In this document: one piece after another, positions 31,587-32,752 of the stretch
Layout of the letters: each line of letters opens with the position of its first letter
Numbering within the stretch: position 1 is the stretch's first letter
From: Allochromatium palmeri
Lineage (GTDB): Bacteria; Pseudomonadota; Gammaproteobacteria; Chromatiales; Chromatiaceae
Reading direction: 5' to 3'
NCBI RefSeq assembly: GCF_009720725.1
Contig: NZ_WNKT01000046.1
Span: forward strand, 1 to 32,752
Length of the DNA stretch: 32,752 nucleotides
Made by a program: the position numbers and the translations under genes
The notes under the pieces: model-generated
Database searches by the model: none
What the model saw: the letters and a program-made list of their open reading frames with translations, nothing else
Told to the model about the DNA's origin: nothing

Positions 31587-32531
31587 TTAATCCCATGGAT
31601 TTATAATTTCAGAATCTGAAACAGCTTGATTAGGAGATGTTTTAATTGCTCGCATATGATTTAAAAATTGAGAAAACCTATATGCAATTTCTGAAAAAAC
31701 AAACATTTCATGATTATTTACCAGCAAATAAGGCTCAAGTTTTTTGCCTTTTTTTGTTTCTTTTAACTTTTGAACTACTTCATTTCTTATTGAGCTATAA
31801 TAAATTTTCACAGGATCACTAAAAGATTTTTTGTATATAAAATAATCTTTAAATATTGAAAACCCCTCAGAGGCACCGCCAAAAATAGTGTTATCTATTA
31901 AAGCAAGGGGTATGTCTTCTTTTTTAAGGATATCGCCAGTTTTTTTCAGAAAACCATCGATTTTATTTGGCGATATATCGGGAGCAATATGAACACCACT
32001 TTGACCTTCTAAATATTTTTTAATGTGACTAATTACCAATTTCTCTTCAGTTCCAATTTTTTTAAAAGACTTTAGAACCTCGTCTATTTCGCAATTGCTA
32101 ATACAAACTTCTTCTTCTTTTATAGTGCCACCACATTCAGTAAAACAAGATTCATAACCGCTTAAACAGTCTTCTATACCAAAACAGTCTTCAAGGGTTA
32201 ATGCTGCAACAGCTAAAATAGCAGCACCGATTGCAACAGACATAACATCAGAACTCGTTTGTGTATTTCCTAATCCGGCTGCAAAATCTGAACCATCACT
32301 ACAACTAGAAGCTCTTGCTTCATTAGTGGCATTGCAATTTAGTAGCTCTATTTCGCATTTTGCAGAACATAACTGATCTTTATCAGATATTGGTTGAATA
32401 TATTCTTTTTGTATTTCGTAACTTGGTTCATAAATCCAATCACGCAATCCGGCTTGGCTGATAGACGAAAAAACAAACACACCACTTACAAACAAGATTT
32501 GAGAAGTCATTTTCAGCATCTTATACTCCAT
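31587..32531 (-). CDS. Secreted or membrane-associated Cys-rich protein, AT-rich gene
   Basis: From ATG 32531 the protein has 314 residues, with a signal peptide (residues 1-27, ending ISQA). The first third has many Cys in pairs (DQLCSAKCEIELLNC, CFGIEDCLSGYESCF, ECGG, EVCISNCE) around a hydrophobic segment (MSVAIGAAILAVAALTL). The last two thirds are Lys-rich and helical with no Cys. The gene is distinctly AT-rich compared with its neighbours, suggesting separate acquisition. GAAGAGAA is the likely ribosome-binding site. The frame is open up to 32711, but the extension lacks a signal peptide position and a ribosome-binding site. Unknown function. Confidence 0.7.
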   Translation of the reverse strand: MEYKMLKMTSQILFVSGVFVFSSISQAGLRDWIYEPSYEIQKEYIQPISDKDQLCSAKCEIELLNCNATNEARASSCSDGSDFAAGLGNTQTSSDVMSVAIGAAILAVAALTLEDCFGIEDCLSGYESCFTECGGTIKEEEVCISNCEIDEVLKSFKKIGTEEKLVISHIKKYLEGQSGVHIAPDISPNKIDGFLKKTGDILKKEDIPLALIDNTIFGGASEGFSIFKDYFIYKKSFSDPVKIYYSSIRNEVVQKLKETKKGKKLEPYLLVNNHEMFVFSEIAYRFSQFLNHMRAIKTSPNQAVSDSEIINPWD

Positions 32532-32752
32532 GGTTCTCTTCAAATTTTTTACTGAAATGCTTGGTTTTATTGTTGACCTACGACAAAACTCTATCATAGG
32601 TGTTGCGTCCCGTGTGATTATGTACCGCGAAGGAGTTACCCTTTGTTCCTCGCCCGCGAGGTTCTCCAGCGGCTTGTCGAGGAGTTTGAGAGCCGCCCGT
32701 CGCGTCCACACTGAACACGAGCAGGTCTAAAGTCACCATGGTCATCCGTCTG
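32532..32752. other. Right-end stretch without recognised gene
   Basis: Frames remain open on both strands, but none resembles a known protein and the right end is cut. It may be the end of a mobile element or an incomplete gene. Confidence 0.3.

Noticed and set aside
32530-32730. Plus-strand 66-residue frame at the right end
   Set aside because: Overlaps the upstream region of the Cys-rich protein, no domain, no clear start; the opposite frame is equally open.
1-32752. Altered genetic code (stop codon reassignment) to explain the two internal stops
   Set aside because: TAA, TAG and TGA all end other intact genes at expected positions in this window, so a general reassignment does not fit.
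1-32752. Circular sequence closing at the window ends
   Set aside because: The first and last bases show no shared sequence, and the IS at the left end and the last frames at the right end do not join into an obvious gene.

Overview
The window looks like a plasmid (or plasmid-like accessory element) of a gammaproteobacterium. The basis is an iteron-controlled RepB/RepM-type initiator (Rep_3 family), a compact ParA plus ribbon-helix-helix partition pair, stability toxin-antitoxin (TA) modules, a complete type I restriction-modification locus, an H-NS-like protein, and a block of plasmid/phage-type recombination and replication genes. No rRNA, tRNA, ribosomal or central metabolic genes are visible. 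I cannot name the host genus. The two window ends do not overlap, so circularity cannot be judged.

Layout. (1) 1-900: 5' part of an ISKra4-like transposase on the minus strand, cut by the window edge, with an A9 frameshift site. (2) 1180-3250: replication and partition: two DnaA boxes, an AT-rich zone, four iterons, rep, a 28-bp palindrome with 8-bp repeats, parA and a small DNA-binding partner. (3) 3260-4672: an orphan WGR-domain protein, a GTTCCC/GGGAAC repeat array, and a VapBC-like TA cassette with two antitoxin-like genes. (4) 4746-12152: hsdM-hsdS-higB-higA-hsdR, a type I RM operon with a HigBA-type TA pair embedded. (5) 12186-19244: mostly small secreted or regulatory genes: SH3-domain proteins, an LprI-like protein, a TerB-like protein, an XRE regulator, an H-NS-like protein, an endonuclease I gene broken by one in-frame stop, and a 1.2-kb unit bounded by 98-bp inverted repeats. 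(6) 19501-25406: a plasmid/phage-type operon with a candidate single-strand annealing protein next to a PD-(D/E)XK exonuclease (interrupted by an amber codon), then a DUF927 helicase-like ATPase. (7) 25441-30700: a second GTTCCC/GGGAAC array, structured non-coding DNA, an OB-fold-like protein, DUF932 and RadC-like proteins, a membrane protein and small unknowns. (8) 30710-32531: two secreted Cys-containing proteins, one sharing its N-terminal module with the protein at 17687-18544.

How it fits together. Rep/iterons, Par and two or more TA systems maintain the replicon. The type I RM system defends it and may also act as an addiction module. The annealase/exonuclease, DUF932, RadC and DUF927 genes resemble phage/plasmid DNA-processing sets. 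The secreted genes are the least explained part: they suggest an envelope or periplasmic function (interference, lysozyme resistance or exclusion), but this is inference from signal peptides and domain types. The most unusual items are the 98-bp inverted-repeat unit with its highly structured non-coding segment, the modular secreted proteins sharing a four-Cys N-terminus, the paired GTTCCC/GGGAAC arrays on either side of the accessory region, and the two single-codon nonsense interruptions.
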